From DATKOF01 sp035524795 (GTDB taxonomy: Bacteria; Pseudomonadota; Gammaproteobacteria; Burkholderiales; SG8-41), in assembly GCA_035524795.1 (NCBI GenBank), contig DATKOF010000024.1, forward strand, positions 1-64,000: DNA of 64,000 nucleotides, given 5' to 3'. The notes under the pieces were generated by a model. That model searched no databases. It was not told the origin of the DNA and saw only the letters and a list, made by a program, of their open reading frames with translations. This document shows, one piece after another, positions 46,510 through 55,867 of this stretch (within the stretch, counting starts at the first letter, position 1; each line of letters begins with the position of its first letter). Position numbers and translations under genes: made by a program.

Positions 46510-47881
46510 GCGCCGCCTCCAGTTTTTTCGCCGCCGCCGCAAACGCCTCGCCGCGGTGCGCGTAATTGCGGAACATGTCGAAGCTCGCGCACGCCGGCGA
46601 CAGCAGCACCGCGTCGCCGGCGCGGCCCGCCGCGAATGCGCACGCGACCGCCTGCTCCATGCTGTCGGCGCGTTCCAGCGGCACGCCGCAGCCGGCAAGC
46701 GCCCGCGCGATGCGCTCGCGGTCGCGGCCGATCAGCACCACCGCACGCGCGCGGCGCTTGACCGGTTCGCGCAGCGCCGCGAAATCCTGCCCCTTGCCGT
46801 CGCCGCCGGCGATCAGCACCACCGGCTGCGTGAAACCGTCGAGTGCGGCCGCCGTCGCGCCGACGTTGGTGCCTTTCGAATCGTCGTAAAACGCGATGCC
46901 GTCGATCTCGGCGACCTTCTCGACGCGGTGCGGCAGCGCATGGAAAGCGCGCCATGCCGCGACGATCGGTTCATCGGCGACGCCGATCGCATGGCACAGC
47001 GCACCCGCAGCGAGCGCGTTGGCGGCGTTGTGCAGCCCGGCCAGCGGCAGTTCCGCAGTCGGCAGCAGGCGCTGCGCGCCGCGCGCGAGATGCGCTGCAC
47101 CGTCTGCGCGGACGACACCCCATTCGCGTTCGCCTGCGGGCGCCTCGAGGCCGAAGCGCTGCACAGCGCGGCCCGGCAGCGCCATCGCGGCGACGCGCGC
47201 ATCGTCGCAGTTCAGCACCTGCGCGCCGTCGCCGCGGAACACGCGCGCCTTGGCAGCGGCGTAATCATCGATGCCGTGGTAGCGGTCGAAATGATCCGGT
47301 GTCACGTTCAGCACGGTCGCCGCATCGGCGTCGAGGCTCGCGGTACTTTCAAGCTGGAAGCTCGACAGTTCTAGCACGACTGCCTGCGGCCACGGCGCGC
47401 CGTCTTCGATCTCGATCAGCGCGTCGAGCACCGGCGTGCCGATATTGCCGGCGACCATCGTGCGCAGGCCGGCGGCGATGCAGATATCGCCGGCGAGGCG
47501 CGTGACGGTGCTCTTGCCGTTGGTGCCGGTGACCGCGATCACGCTGGGCGCATCTGACGCCGGCAGCGCCTGTGCAAACAGCTCGATATCGCCGGCGACC
47601 GGCGTGCCGCGCGTAATGGCGGCGGCGACTTCCGGCGCGCGGCGGTCGACGCCGGGACTGATCGCGATCAACTCGGCCGCACGCAGCGTCCGGCCCCGGA
47701 AACCGTTCGTTTCGATCCCGACGTCGGGAAATTCACGCGCAAGGTCGGCGGCGCGCGGCGGCGCCGCGCGCGTGTCGGCGACGGTGACCGTTGCGCCGCG
47801 GCGATTGAGCCAGCGCGCCATCGACAGTCCGCTGTCACCAAGTCCGAGCACGATTACCTTCTTTCCTCTTAAGTCCACCAT
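46502..47881 (-). CDS. murD: UDP-N-acetylmuramoylalanine--D-glutamate ligase MurD
   Basis: A 459-aa Mur ligase adding D-Glu. It has VIVLGLGDSGLSMARWLNRRG at the N terminus, the P-loop VTGTNGKSTVTRLAG, LNVTPDHFDRYHGIDDYAAAK, and FYDDSKGTNVGAT with the Lys/Asp pair of the C-terminal domain. LSPACASFDMFRNYAHRGEAF ends it. It follows mraY by 12 bp. Confidence 0.97.
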   Translation of the reverse strand: MVDLRGKKVIVLGLGDSGLSMARWLNRRGATVTVADTRAAPPRAADLAREFPDVGIETNGFRGRTLRAAELIAISPGVDRRAPEVAAAITRGTPVAGDIELFAQALPASDAPSVIAVTGTNGKSTVTRLAGDICIAAGLRTMVAGNIGTPVLDALIEIEDGAPWPQAVVLELSSFQLESTASLDADAATVLNVTPDHFDRYHGIDDYAAAKARVFRGDGAQVLNCDDARVAAMALPGRAVQRFGLEAPAGEREWGVVRADGAAHLARGAQRLLPTAELPLAGLHNAANALAAGALCHAIGVADEPIVAAWRAFHALPHRVEKVAEIDGIAFYDDSKGTNVGATAAALDGFTQPVVLIAGGDGKGQDFAALREPVKRRARAVVLIGRDRERIARALAGCGVPLERADSMEQAVACAFAAGRAGDAVLLSPACASFDMFRNYAHRGEAFAAAAKKLEAAHG

Positions 47882-47893
47882 TGGCGGCCGCGT

Positions 47894-48979
47894 TCATCGC
47901 AGTTTCAGCGTGGACAACCCAACGAGCACCAGCATCATCGTGATGATCCAGAAGCGCACCACGACCTGGTTTTCTTTCCAGCCTTTCAATTCGTAGTGGT
48001 GATGCAGCGGCGCCATCCGGAAAATCCGTTTGCCGGTCAGCTTGAAAGACGCGACCTGCAGCATCACCGACAGCGTCTCGACGACGAACACGCCGCCCAT
48101 GATGAACAGCACGATTTCCTGCCTCACGATCACCGCGATGGTGCCGAGCGCGGCGCCCAGCGCGAGCGCGCCGACATCGCCCATGAACACTTCCGCCGGA
48201 TAGGCGTTGAACCACAGAAATGCAAGGCCGGCGCCGGCCAGCGCGCCGCAGAACACCGTCAGTTCGCCGGCGCCGGGAATGTACGGAAACAGCAGGTATT
48301 TAGAATAAACAGCGTGGCCGGCGACGTAGGCAAACACGCCGAGCGCGGCGGCGATCATCACCGTCGGCATGATGGCGAGGCCGTCGAGGCCGTCGGTCAG
48401 GTTGACCGCGTTGCTGGTGCCGACGATCACGAAGTAGGTCAGCACGATGAAACCGGCGACGCCGAGCGGATAGGTCACGCTCTTGAAGAACGGCACGATG
48501 AATTCGGTCTGCGTCGGCAGGTGGGTGCTGAACGCGATCACGCACGCAGCGGTGACGCCGATCAGCGATTGCCAGAAAAATTTGGCCTTCGCCGGCAGCC
48601 CCTTCGGATTGCGGTGCACGACCTTGCGGTAGTCGTCGATCCAGCCGACTACGCCGAAACCGAGCATGACCGCGAGCACCACCCATACGAAGCGGTTGCT
48701 GAGGTCCGCCCACAGCAGCGTGGTGACAGCGATTGCGACCAGGATCAGCGCGCCGCCCATGGTCGGTGTGCCGGCTTTCGGCAGATGCGATTGCGGGCCG
48801 TCGTCGCGCACCGCCTGGCCGATCTTGTACGAAGTCAGTTTGCGGATCATCGCCGGCCCGACCAGAAACGTGATCAGCAGTGAAGTCAGGCACGCCAGCA
48901 CCGCGCGCAGTGTCAGGTAGCCGAACACGTTGAACGCGCGATAATCCTGCGCCAGCCATTGCGCGAGTTTCAGCAGCAT
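47894..48979 (-). CDS. mraY: Phospho-MurNAc-pentapeptide transferase MraY
   Basis: A 361-aa integral enzyme that loads the pentapeptide onto undecaprenyl phosphate to make lipid I. It has ten hydrophobic segments, the aspartate-rich loop YKIGQAVRDDGPQSHLPKAG, GTPTMGG, VVGWIDDYRKV, NAVNLTDGLDGLA, FMGDVGALALGAALG and MAPLHHHYELKGW. All catalytic Asp and His residues are present. ATGA overlap with murF. Confidence 0.98.
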   Translation of the reverse strand: MLLKLAQWLAQDYRAFNVFGYLTLRAVLACLTSLLITFLVGPAMIRKLTSYKIGQAVRDDGPQSHLPKAGTPTMGGALILVAIAVTTLLWADLSNRFVWVVLAVMLGFGVVGWIDDYRKVVHRNPKGLPAKAKFFWQSLIGVTAACVIAFSTHLPTQTEFIVPFFKSVTYPLGVAGFIVLTYFVIVGTSNAVNLTDGLDGLAIMPTVMIAAALGVFAYVAGHAVYSKYLLFPYIPGAGELTVFCGALAGAGLAFLWFNAYPAEVFMGDVGALALGAALGTIAVIVRQEIVLFIMGGVFVVETLSVMLQVASFKLTGKRIFRMAPLHHHYELKGWKENQVVVRFWIITMMLVLVGLSTLKLR

Positions 48980-50343
48980 CAGTGCGGCTCCGCCGTCGCG
49001 CCGGTCAGCGCCTCGACCACGCGTTCCATTCGCATCAAACGCGAGCCCTTGACCAGCAACGTCGTCTGCGGCGTGAGCAGCGGCGCAAGCGCCGCGATCA
49101 GATCGTCGCTCCGCGCGAACGACTGCGCCGCGGCGTCGAACGCATGCGCCGCATGCGCGCTCAACGCGCCGAGCGTGTACAGTCCGTCGAGACCGGCGTT
49201 GCGCGCGTAGTCGCCGATCGCGGCGTGCAGCGTTGCCGCCTCGCCACCGAGTTCGCCCATGTCGCCGAGCACCAGGATTCTGCCGCCCGGCTGCGCCGCC
49301 AGCACGTCGATCGCCGCGCGCACCGAATCGGGATTCGCGTTGTACGTATCGTCGATCACCGTCGCGCCGTTGCGGCCGCGCTTGCGCTGCAGGCGCCCCC
49401 GGCTGCCGCCGAAGCGCGCAAGGCCGGCGGCGATCGTCGCCGGCGGCACCTGCAACGCACTGGCGGCGGCGCCCGCCGCCAGTGCGTTGCGCACGTTGTG
49501 CAGTCCCGGCGCCGGCACGGTGGCAGCGGCGGCGCCGAGCGGCGTGTTCAGCACGATCTCGCTGTCAAACTGCCGGAGTCTGTAGCGCGCAGTGACCGCT
49601 GCGGCCGGCGTTTCGATGCCGAACTCGAGTCGGCGCCGGCCAGCCGCGAGCTCGCGCCATAGCGGCGCGAAACGGTCGTCGGCGTTGAACACCGCGGTGC
49701 CGTCATCCTTCAGCCCTTCGAAAATCTCGCCCTTGGCGCGCGCGATCGCTTCGACCGAGCCGAGATATTCGAGATGCGCGCTGCCGGCGTTGGTGATCAG
49801 CGCAACATCCGGTTCGGCAAGCCGCGTCAGGTAACGGATTTCGCCGGCGTGGTTCATCCCCATCTCGACCACCGCGTAGCGGTGCCCATCACGCAATTCG
49901 AGCAGCGTCAGCGGCACACCAATGTGATTGTTCAGATTGCCGCGCGTCGCCAGCACCGCGTCATCGCTGGCGGCGGCGCGCAGGATCGCGGCCAGCATTT
50001 CCTTGACCGTGGTCTTGCCGCTGCTGCCGGTCAGCGCGACCAGCACCACCTTGAAACGGCGGCGCCAGAAATTGCCGAGATGGCCGAGTGCCTGGGTGGT
50101 GTCTTTGACCACGATCTGCGGCAGCGCAAGCGCGTCGTCGGCGTGCTCGACCAGCGCCGCGGCGGCGCCGCCGGCGGCGGCGGCGGCGAGAAAGGTGTGG
50201 CCGTCGAAACGCTCGCCCCTCAGTGCGACGAACAGTTCGCCGCGATTCAGCGTGCGGCTGTCGGTGCCGACCGCGCTGAACTCGGCGTCGCCGCCGTGGA
50301 ACGATGCGCCGAGCGCCTGTGCCGCCTGCGACACGCGCATCAT
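48979..50343 (-). CDS. murF: UDP-MurNAc-tripeptide--D-Ala-D-Ala ligase MurF
   Basis: A 454-aa Mur ligase adding the D-Ala-D-Ala made by Ddl. It has AVGTDSRTLNRGELFVALRG, the P-loop VALTGSSGKTTVKEMLAAIL, VVEMGMNHAGEIRYLT, NAGSAHLEYLGS and VIDDTYNANPDSVRAA, with GDMGELGGEA in the last domain. ATG 50343 overlaps the murE stop; a second ATG follows directly. It ends with an ATGA overlap to mraY. Confidence 0.97.
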   Translation of the reverse strand: MMRVSQAAQALGASFHGGDAEFSAVGTDSRTLNRGELFVALRGERFDGHTFLAAAAAGGAAAALVEHADDALALPQIVVKDTTQALGHLGNFWRRRFKVVLVALTGSSGKTTVKEMLAAILRAAASDDAVLATRGNLNNHIGVPLTLLELRDGHRYAVVEMGMNHAGEIRYLTRLAEPDVALITNAGSAHLEYLGSVEAIARAKGEIFEGLKDDGTAVFNADDRFAPLWRELAAGRRRLEFGIETPAAAVTARYRLRQFDSEIVLNTPLGAAAATVPAPGLHNVRNALAAGAAASALQVPPATIAAGLARFGGSRGRLQRKRGRNGATVIDDTYNANPDSVRAAIDVLAAQPGGRILVLGDMGELGGEAATLHAAIGDYARNAGLDGLYTLGALSAHAAHAFDAAAQSFARSDDLIAALAPLLTPQTTLLVKGSRLMRMERVVEALTGATAEPH

Positions 50344-51818
50344 GCGCGCCACTCCCGCAGCGCCGCGCGCGCTTCCGCCGCGTCGCTGAACGGACGCCGC
50401 ACGCCGCGGATTTCCTGCCAGATCTCGTGGCCCTTGCCGGCGAGCAGCACCACGTCGCCGCGCCGCGCGTGCATGATCGCGTGGCGGATCGCACGCCGCC
50501 GGTCGGGGGTTGCAACCAGCGCCTCGCGCACGCCATGGATGCCGTCGAGGACGTCGCCGATGATCGCAAGCGGTTTTTCGCCGCGCGGATTGTCGCTTGT
50601 CACATAGACGACATCGGCGAGTCGTGCCGCGATGCGTCCCATCAACGGCCGCTTGCCGCGGTCGCGCCCGCCGCCGCAGCCGAACACGCAGGTCAGGCGC
50701 GCGTCGGCGGCCACCGCGCGCAGCGTAATCAACACTTGCCCCAGCGCGTCCGGCGTGTGCGCGTAGTCGACGACCACCAGCGGCCGCCGACCGCCGCCGA
50801 ATGTCTGCAGCCGGCCCGGCGGTGGCCTCAGTTGCGCGAGCGCCGCCGCCGCGCGGCGCAGGCCGATGCCGTGGGTCAGCAGCACGGCCAGCGTCGCGAG
50901 CAGGTTGTAGACGTTGAAGCGGCCGAGCGCCGGGCTCGCGATCCGCGCCGTACCCCATGGCGTCGCGACGTCGAAGCGCACGCCGCGCGCATCGGCAACC
51001 AGATTGGCCGCGCGCAACTGGGCAGCGCGGCTGAAACCGTAGCCGAGCACCGTCAGTCCGTGGCGCGGAATGCGGCGCGCGAGTTCGGCACCGAACGCAT
51101 CGTCGACATTGACGATCGCGTGCTGCAGCGATTCCCAGCCGAACAGCCGCGCCTTCGCCGTCCGGTAGCGGTGCAGCGTGCGGTGATAATCGAGGTGGTC
51201 GCGTGTCAGGTTGGTGAACAGCGCGGTGTCGAAATGCACGCCGGCAACGCGGTCCTGGTCGAGTCCGATCGACGACACTTCCATGCTGACCGCGCGCGCG
51301 GCGCGGCGCGCGAACGCCGCCAGCTGCTCGTGCAGCCAGATCGCGTCCGGCGTGGTGTTGGCGAGCGGCCGCAGCCGGCCGCGCATCCCGTAGCCGAGCG
51401 TGCCGATCACCGCGGTCGGTGTGCCGGCCGCGGTCAGCGCCTGCGCGATCCACTGATTGCAGGTGGTCTTGCCATTGGTGCCGGTGACGCCGATCACGCG
51501 CAGCCGCGCGCTCGGCTCGCCGTTGACTTCGCTCGCGATGCGTCCGATGCGCGCGCGCAACTGCGGCACGCCGAGGTTAGGTACCCGCCACGCCGGATTC
51601 CATCCGAAACCGCGGCTGTCCCACAACACCGAGCGCGCGCCGCGCGCAATCGCCTGCGCGATAAAGCGCCGCCCGTCGTGTGCTGCGCCAGGATAAGCGA
51701 CGAAGGTGTCGCCGCGCCGCACGCGCCGGCTGTCATTGCACAGGCGCCGGATGCCGAGCACGCGCCAGTCTTTCTCGGCGATGCCGCCGCCGCGCACCGC
51801 ATGGGTGGACACCGTCAT
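50340..51818 (-). CDS. murE: UDP-MurNAc-L-Ala-D-Glu--meso-diaminopimelate ligase MurE
   Basis: A 492-aa Mur ligase adding the third residue. It has LCNDSRRVRRGDTFVAYPGA, the P-loop VIGVTGTNGKTTCNQWI, SMEVSSIGLDQDRVAGVHFD, TNLTRDHLDYHRT and VVVDYAHTPDALGQVL. The DNPRGEKP motif, whose Arg reads the DAP carboxylate, points to a meso-DAP type peptidoglycan. ATGA overlaps with ftsI upstream and murF downstream. Confidence 0.97.
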   Translation of the reverse strand: MTVSTHAVRGGGIAEKDWRVLGIRRLCNDSRRVRRGDTFVAYPGAAHDGRRFIAQAIARGARSVLWDSRGFGWNPAWRVPNLGVPQLRARIGRIASEVNGEPSARLRVIGVTGTNGKTTCNQWIAQALTAAGTPTAVIGTLGYGMRGRLRPLANTTPDAIWLHEQLAAFARRAARAVSMEVSSIGLDQDRVAGVHFDTALFTNLTRDHLDYHRTLHRYRTAKARLFGWESLQHAIVNVDDAFGAELARRIPRHGLTVLGYGFSRAAQLRAANLVADARGVRFDVATPWGTARIASPALGRFNVYNLLATLAVLLTHGIGLRRAAAALAQLRPPPGRLQTFGGGRRPLVVVDYAHTPDALGQVLITLRAVAADARLTCVFGCGGGRDRGKRPLMGRIAARLADVVYVTSDNPRGEKPLAIIGDVLDGIHGVREALVATPDRRRAIRHAIMHARRGDVVLLAGKGHEIWQEIRGVRRPFSDAAEARAALREWRA

Positions 51819-53542
51819 GTTTCCTCGCGCACCGTCGGTGCGCCGGGCGGCGGCAGCACGACGTTGTTGAGCGGCGCGTCGGGCGGCACCGCCAGAATGC
51901 GCAGCGCGCCGGCGGTCACCGCGCCGAACACCGGCGCGGCAACCGCTCCGCCGTAATACTGACCGGCTGAAGGTTCATCGATCGCAACCGCGACCACCAG
52001 CCGCGGCGCAGAGGCCGGCGCCAAACCAACGAACGATGCGATGAATTTGTCGGTCGCGTAGCCGTCGCCGCCGAGTTTGTGCGCAGTGCCGGTCTTGCCG
52101 GCGACGCGATAGCCGACGATCTGCGCGTGCGGCGCGGTGCCGCCGGGCTCGACTACGCGTTCGAGCATCTGGCGCACTTCGCGCGCAGTTGCGGCATCGA
52201 TCACCCGCACGCCGGGAACCGGTGCGTCCTGTTTGAGCAGCGTGACCGGCCTGATTTCGCCGTCGGTCGCAAAGATCAGGTAGGCGCGCGCGAGCTGCAG
52301 CAGGCTGACCGAGATGCCGTAGCCGTACGACATCGCCGCCTGATCGATCGGCTGCCAGTTGCGGTAAGCGCGCAGCCGGCCCGCCACTTCTCCCGGAAAA
52401 TCCGAGCGCGGTGCGGCGCCGAAACCGGCATCGTTGAAAATTTCCCACAGTTTCTGCGCCGGCATCGCCAGCCCCATCTTGGCAGCGCCGACGTTCGACG
52501 ATTTCTGGATCACCTGCGTTACCGTCAGCGCGTTCGACGGCTCGACGTCGTGTATTGTGCGGTTGCCGACCCTCATGCGGCCGGGCGCAGTGCGGATTAC
52601 GCTGTCGGGGCTGAACAATCCGCTTTCGAGCGCCGCAGCAACGGTGAACGGTTTCAGCGTCGAGCCGGGTTCGAACAGATCGGTCACCGCACGGTTGCGC
52701 GTGCGGCGCGGATCGATCTGCTCGCGGTTGTTCGGGTTGTACGACGGGAAATCCGCCATCGCCAGCACCTCGCCGGTACTGACGTCGAGCACGACGGCGC
52801 TGCCGGCGCGTGCGCGATTGGCGACAACCGCCTTCTTCAGTTCGCGGTAGGCGAGGTACTGAATGTTGGCGTCGATCGACAGCGTCAGATCCTGTCCCGG
52901 CTTGGCCGCGCGGATGCTGGCGACGTCCTCGACGATGCGGCCACGCCGGTCCTTGATCACGCGGCGGCTGCCGGGCAGGCCGGAAACCCGGCTGTCGAAG
53001 CCGAGTTCGAGTCCCTCCTGTCCCTTGCCGTCGATATCGGTGATGCCGACCACCTGCGCGGCGGACTCGCTGGCCGGATAGTAGCGGCGGTATTCGCGCT
53101 GCAGAAAGATCCCCGGGATATCAAGCGCGGTCGCCTGTTGCGCCTGCTCCGGCGGCAATTGCCGCTTCAGATAAACGAAATCGTGGCCGCCCCCGGACAG
53201 GCGCTGCGCGACCTCGGCCGGCGTCAGCTCGAGCAGGCGCGCGAGCTGCGTCATCTGCTGTGAAGTGATCGCGACATCGGCCGGGCTTGCCCACACCGAC
53301 TCGACCGGCGTCGAGACCGCGAGCGGCTGCAGGTTGCGGTCGGTGATCATGCCGCGCGTCGCGGGAATCTCGACGATGCGGCTGTAGCGCGATTCGCCCT
53401 CCTGCTGCAGGAAGTCATTGTGCAACCCCTGCAGATAAGCAGCGCGGCCGGCCAGCAGTACGAAACCGGCGCACAACAGCGCCAGCAGTCCACGCGCGCG
53501 CAGCGCCGACAGCCGCAACGGCTGCGGTTGCGGCGACGTCAT
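51815..53542 (-). CDS. ftsI: Septal transpeptidase FtsI (PBP3)
   Basis: A 575-aa class B penicillin-binding protein that crosslinks septal peptidoglycan with FtsW. It has a short cytoplasmic tail, one transmembrane helix (~17-37), a pedestal domain with RYSRIVEIPATRGMITDRN, and the transpeptidase domain. The active-site motifs are S294TLK (FEPGSTLKPF), SSN (348-350) and KTGT (483-486). ATG 53542 overlaps the ftsL stop. ATGA overlap with murE follows. Confidence 0.97.
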   Translation of the reverse strand: MTSPQPQPLRLSALRARGLLALLCAGFVLLAGRAAYLQGLHNDFLQQEGESRYSRIVEIPATRGMITDRNLQPLAVSTPVESVWASPADVAITSQQMTQLARLLELTPAEVAQRLSGGGHDFVYLKRQLPPEQAQQATALDIPGIFLQREYRRYYPASESAAQVVGITDIDGKGQEGLELGFDSRVSGLPGSRRVIKDRRGRIVEDVASIRAAKPGQDLTLSIDANIQYLAYRELKKAVVANRARAGSAVVLDVSTGEVLAMADFPSYNPNNREQIDPRRTRNRAVTDLFEPGSTLKPFTVAAALESGLFSPDSVIRTAPGRMRVGNRTIHDVEPSNALTVTQVIQKSSNVGAAKMGLAMPAQKLWEIFNDAGFGAAPRSDFPGEVAGRLRAYRNWQPIDQAAMSYGYGISVSLLQLARAYLIFATDGEIRPVTLLKQDAPVPGVRVIDAATAREVRQMLERVVEPGGTAPHAQIVGYRVAGKTGTAHKLGGDGYATDKFIASFVGLAPASAPRLVVAVAIDEPSAGQYYGGAVAAPVFGAVTAGALRILAVPPDAPLNNVVLPPPGAPTVREET

Positions 53543-53811
53543 CGCGGCGGCTCCATGGTGATCACCCGCACGCGCGACGGCGGCGGCAGCTGCATCGCCA
53601 GTTCGCTGCCGGCGATTTTCTCGATCCGCGCGTGCTGCGCCCAAGTGCTCTGTTCGAGTTGCAGCTGCCCCCACTCGACTTCGAGCTGGTGCGCGGCATC
53701 CTGCTCCTGCTGCAATTCGGCGTAAAGCTTGCGCGCCTTGTACTGCGAGGTCACCAGCGCCAGCGCGCATGCGATCAGGCCCGCGAGCAGCAGCAGATTG
53801 AGCCGTGTCAT
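53539..53811 (-). CDS. ftsL: Cell division protein FtsL
   Basis: A 90-aa bitopic protein: one transmembrane helix at residues ~5-22 (NLLLLAGLIACALALVTSQ), then a periplasmic coiled coil (KLYAELQQEQDAAHQLEVEWGQLQLEQ). It forms the FtsQLB complex that activates FtsWI. It lies between rsmH and ftsI, its invariable place, with an ATGA overlap to ftsI. Confidence 0.93.
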   Translation of the reverse strand: MTRLNLLLLAGLIACALALVTSQYKARKLYAELQQEQDAAHQLEVEWGQLQLEQSTWAQHARIEKIAGSELAMQLPPPSRVRVITMEPPR

Positions 53812-53812
53812 C

Positions 53813-54760
53813 TCAGGCCGCCTCCCGCCACGGCGCCGCGCTGCGCTCGGCGACGCGCATCACCGCGCTGCGCGCGCGCGGATTGCGCGCAGTCTCTGCG
53901 TCGTCCGCACGGTGCGCGCGGCCGATCAGCCGCAGCGGCGGCTGCGGCAATTCCGCCGCGCGCAGTGGCAATTTGCGCGGCAATTCCGGCGGCTGCGACT
54001 GTTCGCGCAGGAAACGTTTGACGATGCGGTCTTCGAGTGAATGGAAACTGATTACCACGAGCCGCCCGCCGGATTTCAACGCCTGCACGCATTGCGGCAG
54101 CGCCTGGCTCAACTCCGCGAGCTCCTGATTGACGTGAATCCGTAGAGCCTGAAAGGTGCGTGTCGCCGGGTCCTGCCCGGGTTCGCGCGTGCGAACGGCC
54201 TGTGCGACGACGCCCGCGAGTTGATGGGTAGTGCGAATCGGGCGCTGTATCCGCTGCGCAACAATCGCTGCTGCAATCTGCTTAGCAAACCGTTCTTCGC
54301 CATAGTCGCGGATGACCTCCCCTATCTCGCGCTCGCTGGCCTCGGCCAGCCATTCGGCCGCGGTGACGCCGCGCGTGGCGTCCATCCGCATATCGAGCGG
54401 CGCATCGAAACGGAAACTGAAGCCGCGCGCCGCATCATCAAGCTGCGGCGACGAGACACCGAGGTCGAGCAGCACGCCGTTGACCCGCTCCGTTCCGTGC
54501 GCGCGCAAGATTTCCCGCAAATGGCTGAAACTGTCGTGCACCAGCTGCAACCGCCCATCCCCGATCTCCCTGCCCGCCGCAACCGCCGCCGCATCGCGGT
54601 CGATGGCAATCAGCCGCCCATGTTCACCCAGCCGCCGCAAAATCTCGCGGCTGTGTCCGCCGCGGCCGAACGTCGCATCGACGTAAATGCCGTCCGGCCG
54701 CACCTGCAACGCTTCCACCGCTTCGTCTAACAGAACAGGTACGTGTGAGCCCCCGCTCAC
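53813..54760 (-). CDS. rsmH: 16S rRNA m4C1402 methyltransferase RsmH (MraW)
   Basis: A 315-aa SAM-dependent methyltransferase acting on C1402 in the ribosomal P site. It has HVPVLLDEAVEALQVRPDG, YVDATFGRGGHSREIL (SAM site), GVLLDLGVSSPQLDDAARGF, RTTHQLAGVV and VVISFHSLEDRIVKRFLRE. GTG start overlapping the mraZ stop (GTGA). Single nucleotide separates its stop from the ftsL start. Confidence 0.97.
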   Translation of the reverse strand: MSGGSHVPVLLDEAVEALQVRPDGIYVDATFGRGGHSREILRRLGEHGRLIAIDRDAAAVAAGREIGDGRLQLVHDSFSHLREILRAHGTERVNGVLLDLGVSSPQLDDAARGFSFRFDAPLDMRMDATRGVTAAEWLAEASEREIGEVIRDYGEERFAKQIAAAIVAQRIQRPIRTTHQLAGVVAQAVRTREPGQDPATRTFQALRIHVNQELAELSQALPQCVQALKSGGRLVVISFHSLEDRIVKRFLREQSQPPELPRKLPLRAAELPQPPLRLIGRAHRADDAETARNPRARSAVMRVAERSAAPWREAA

Positions 54761-55203
54761 AACGAAAAACCCTCCAGCTCCGGCGGCAGTTCACCATCGC
54801 CGAAGCCCGAGCCACGCTCCAGCACCTGTTCCCACTTTTCTCTGTCCCACAATTCGAATTTGTTGCCCTGGCCGGCAAGCACGATATTTTTTTTGAGGCT
54901 CGCGTAGGCGCGCAGCGCCGACGACACCAGCACGCGGCCGGCGGCATCCATCTCGACATCCTCGGCGTGACCGATCAGCAGACGCTGCAAATCGCGGATG
55001 CGCGGATTGAAGCCCGACAGTCCCATCAGTTTTTGCTGGATCGGCTCCCAGTCGGGCAATGGATAAATCAGCAGACATTTGTCGGAATCGGCAGTGACCA
55101 CCAGCCGCCCCGCGCAGCGCGCGTGTAATGCCTCGCGATAGCGCGACGGCACCGCAAGCCGGCCTTTGCTGTCGAGACTGAGATGCGCTACACCGCGGAA
55201 CAC
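54757..55203 (-). CDS. mraZ: Transcriptional regulator MraZ
   Basis: A 148-aa AbrB-like DNA-binding protein with two MraZ repeats: FRGVAHLSLDSKGRLAVPSRYR, then EDVEMDAAGRVLVSSALRAYA. MraZ binds TGGGN repeats and represses the dcw promoter. GTG 55203 is chosen because GGGAG sits 6 nt upstream and the product then begins VFRGVAHL, as in the family. A TTG/ATG frame at 55245 would translate the operator. It is the first gene of the cluster and autoregulation is strongly suggested by the adjacent boxes. Confidence 0.96.
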   Translation of the reverse strand: MFRGVAHLSLDSKGRLAVPSRYREALHARCAGRLVVTADSDKCLLIYPLPDWEPIQQKLMGLSGFNPRIRDLQRLLIGHAEDVEMDAAGRVLVSSALRAYASLKKNIVLAGQGNKFELWDREKWEQVLERGSGFGDGELPPELEGFSL

Positions 55204-55240
55204 CGCTTCTCCCTGAACATGGGCTGAAAATCCTCTTAAT

Positions 55241-55292
55241 CCCACTTTTTCCCACGATTGCCCACTATAGAGAAAAAAGGAGGGAGGGTCAA
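55241..55292 (-). promoter_or_regulatory. dcw promoter with three MraZ boxes
   Basis: On the minus strand TTGACC (55287-55292), 17 bp and TATAGT (55264-55269) form a near-consensus promoter. GTGGG occurs three times at exact 10-bp steps (55261-55265, 55251-55255, 55241-55245), covering the -10 edge and the start point. This matches the known MraZ operator layout, so bound MraZ would block transcription. Confidence 0.93.
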
Positions 55293-55483
55293 GCGGTCAA
55301 AGCGACTTTTCTTTTTTCAGGACAAAGACTTATGCGGATTAATTCACAAACGCACAAAGCAAAAATCTATTTCCCATAATAAACAATGGGTTTTAATTAA
55401 ATTCAAAGGTAAAACTTTAACTTTTATTGCGGGAGATCAAGGAGTTACTGCGTCAAATGCGAATCATCAGGCAACGCTTGGAG

Positions 55484-55825
55484 CGGGAGCCGGCCAATAA
55501 GCCGGGTTCTGTGCGGAAGCTTGCGCTCCCGTGACAGTCATTCCTCTTGGCGCGCGGTTGCCCGCGCGCTCCAGCCACCTACCCGCAAGCTCGGTGGGTC
55601 ACGTCATCGCTTGCCTATTCGGTGTTGCTCCGGGTGCAGGTTGCCGCGTTTCACCCCATCACATCTCTACGCCGATTAAAGCGCGAAACATGACGGACTC
55701 GTCTCTGTGGCCCTGTTGCTCGTCTCACGACGGATGGCCGTTAGCCACCACCCTACCCTGTGGAGCCCGGACTTTCCTCTGGCCGCGCATAAAGCACGGA
55801 CAGCGACTGTCTGGCCGACTCCCGG
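55484..55825 (-). ncRNA. rnpB: RNase P RNA (class A)
   Basis: The minus strand has the conserved 5' core GAGGAAAGTCCGGGCTCCAC, the CAGACAGTCGC start-proximal block, the mid block CAACAGGGCCACAGAGACGAG, and the 3' core ACAGAACCCGGCTTATTGG. The ends pair as helix P1 (GGGAGTCGGCCA with TGGCCGGCTCCC, one G-U). It is the catalytic subunit that matures tRNA 5' ends. Exact ends are estimated from P1. It lies between pyrC and the dcw promoter on the same strand. A 181-bp AT-rich spacer (55303-55483) follows, in which I see only a weak hairpin (CCCAT...ATGGG) and no clear terminator. Confidence 0.97.
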
Positions 55826-55867
55826 AACCAATTTTACTCCTGCAGGAAATGGGGCGCTGAAAGGAAA

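Noticed and set aside
55258..55500. 80-codon plus-strand frame between mraZ and rnpB
   Set aside because: Covers the dcw promoter and AT-rich spacer, overlaps rnpB, and shows no coding bias.
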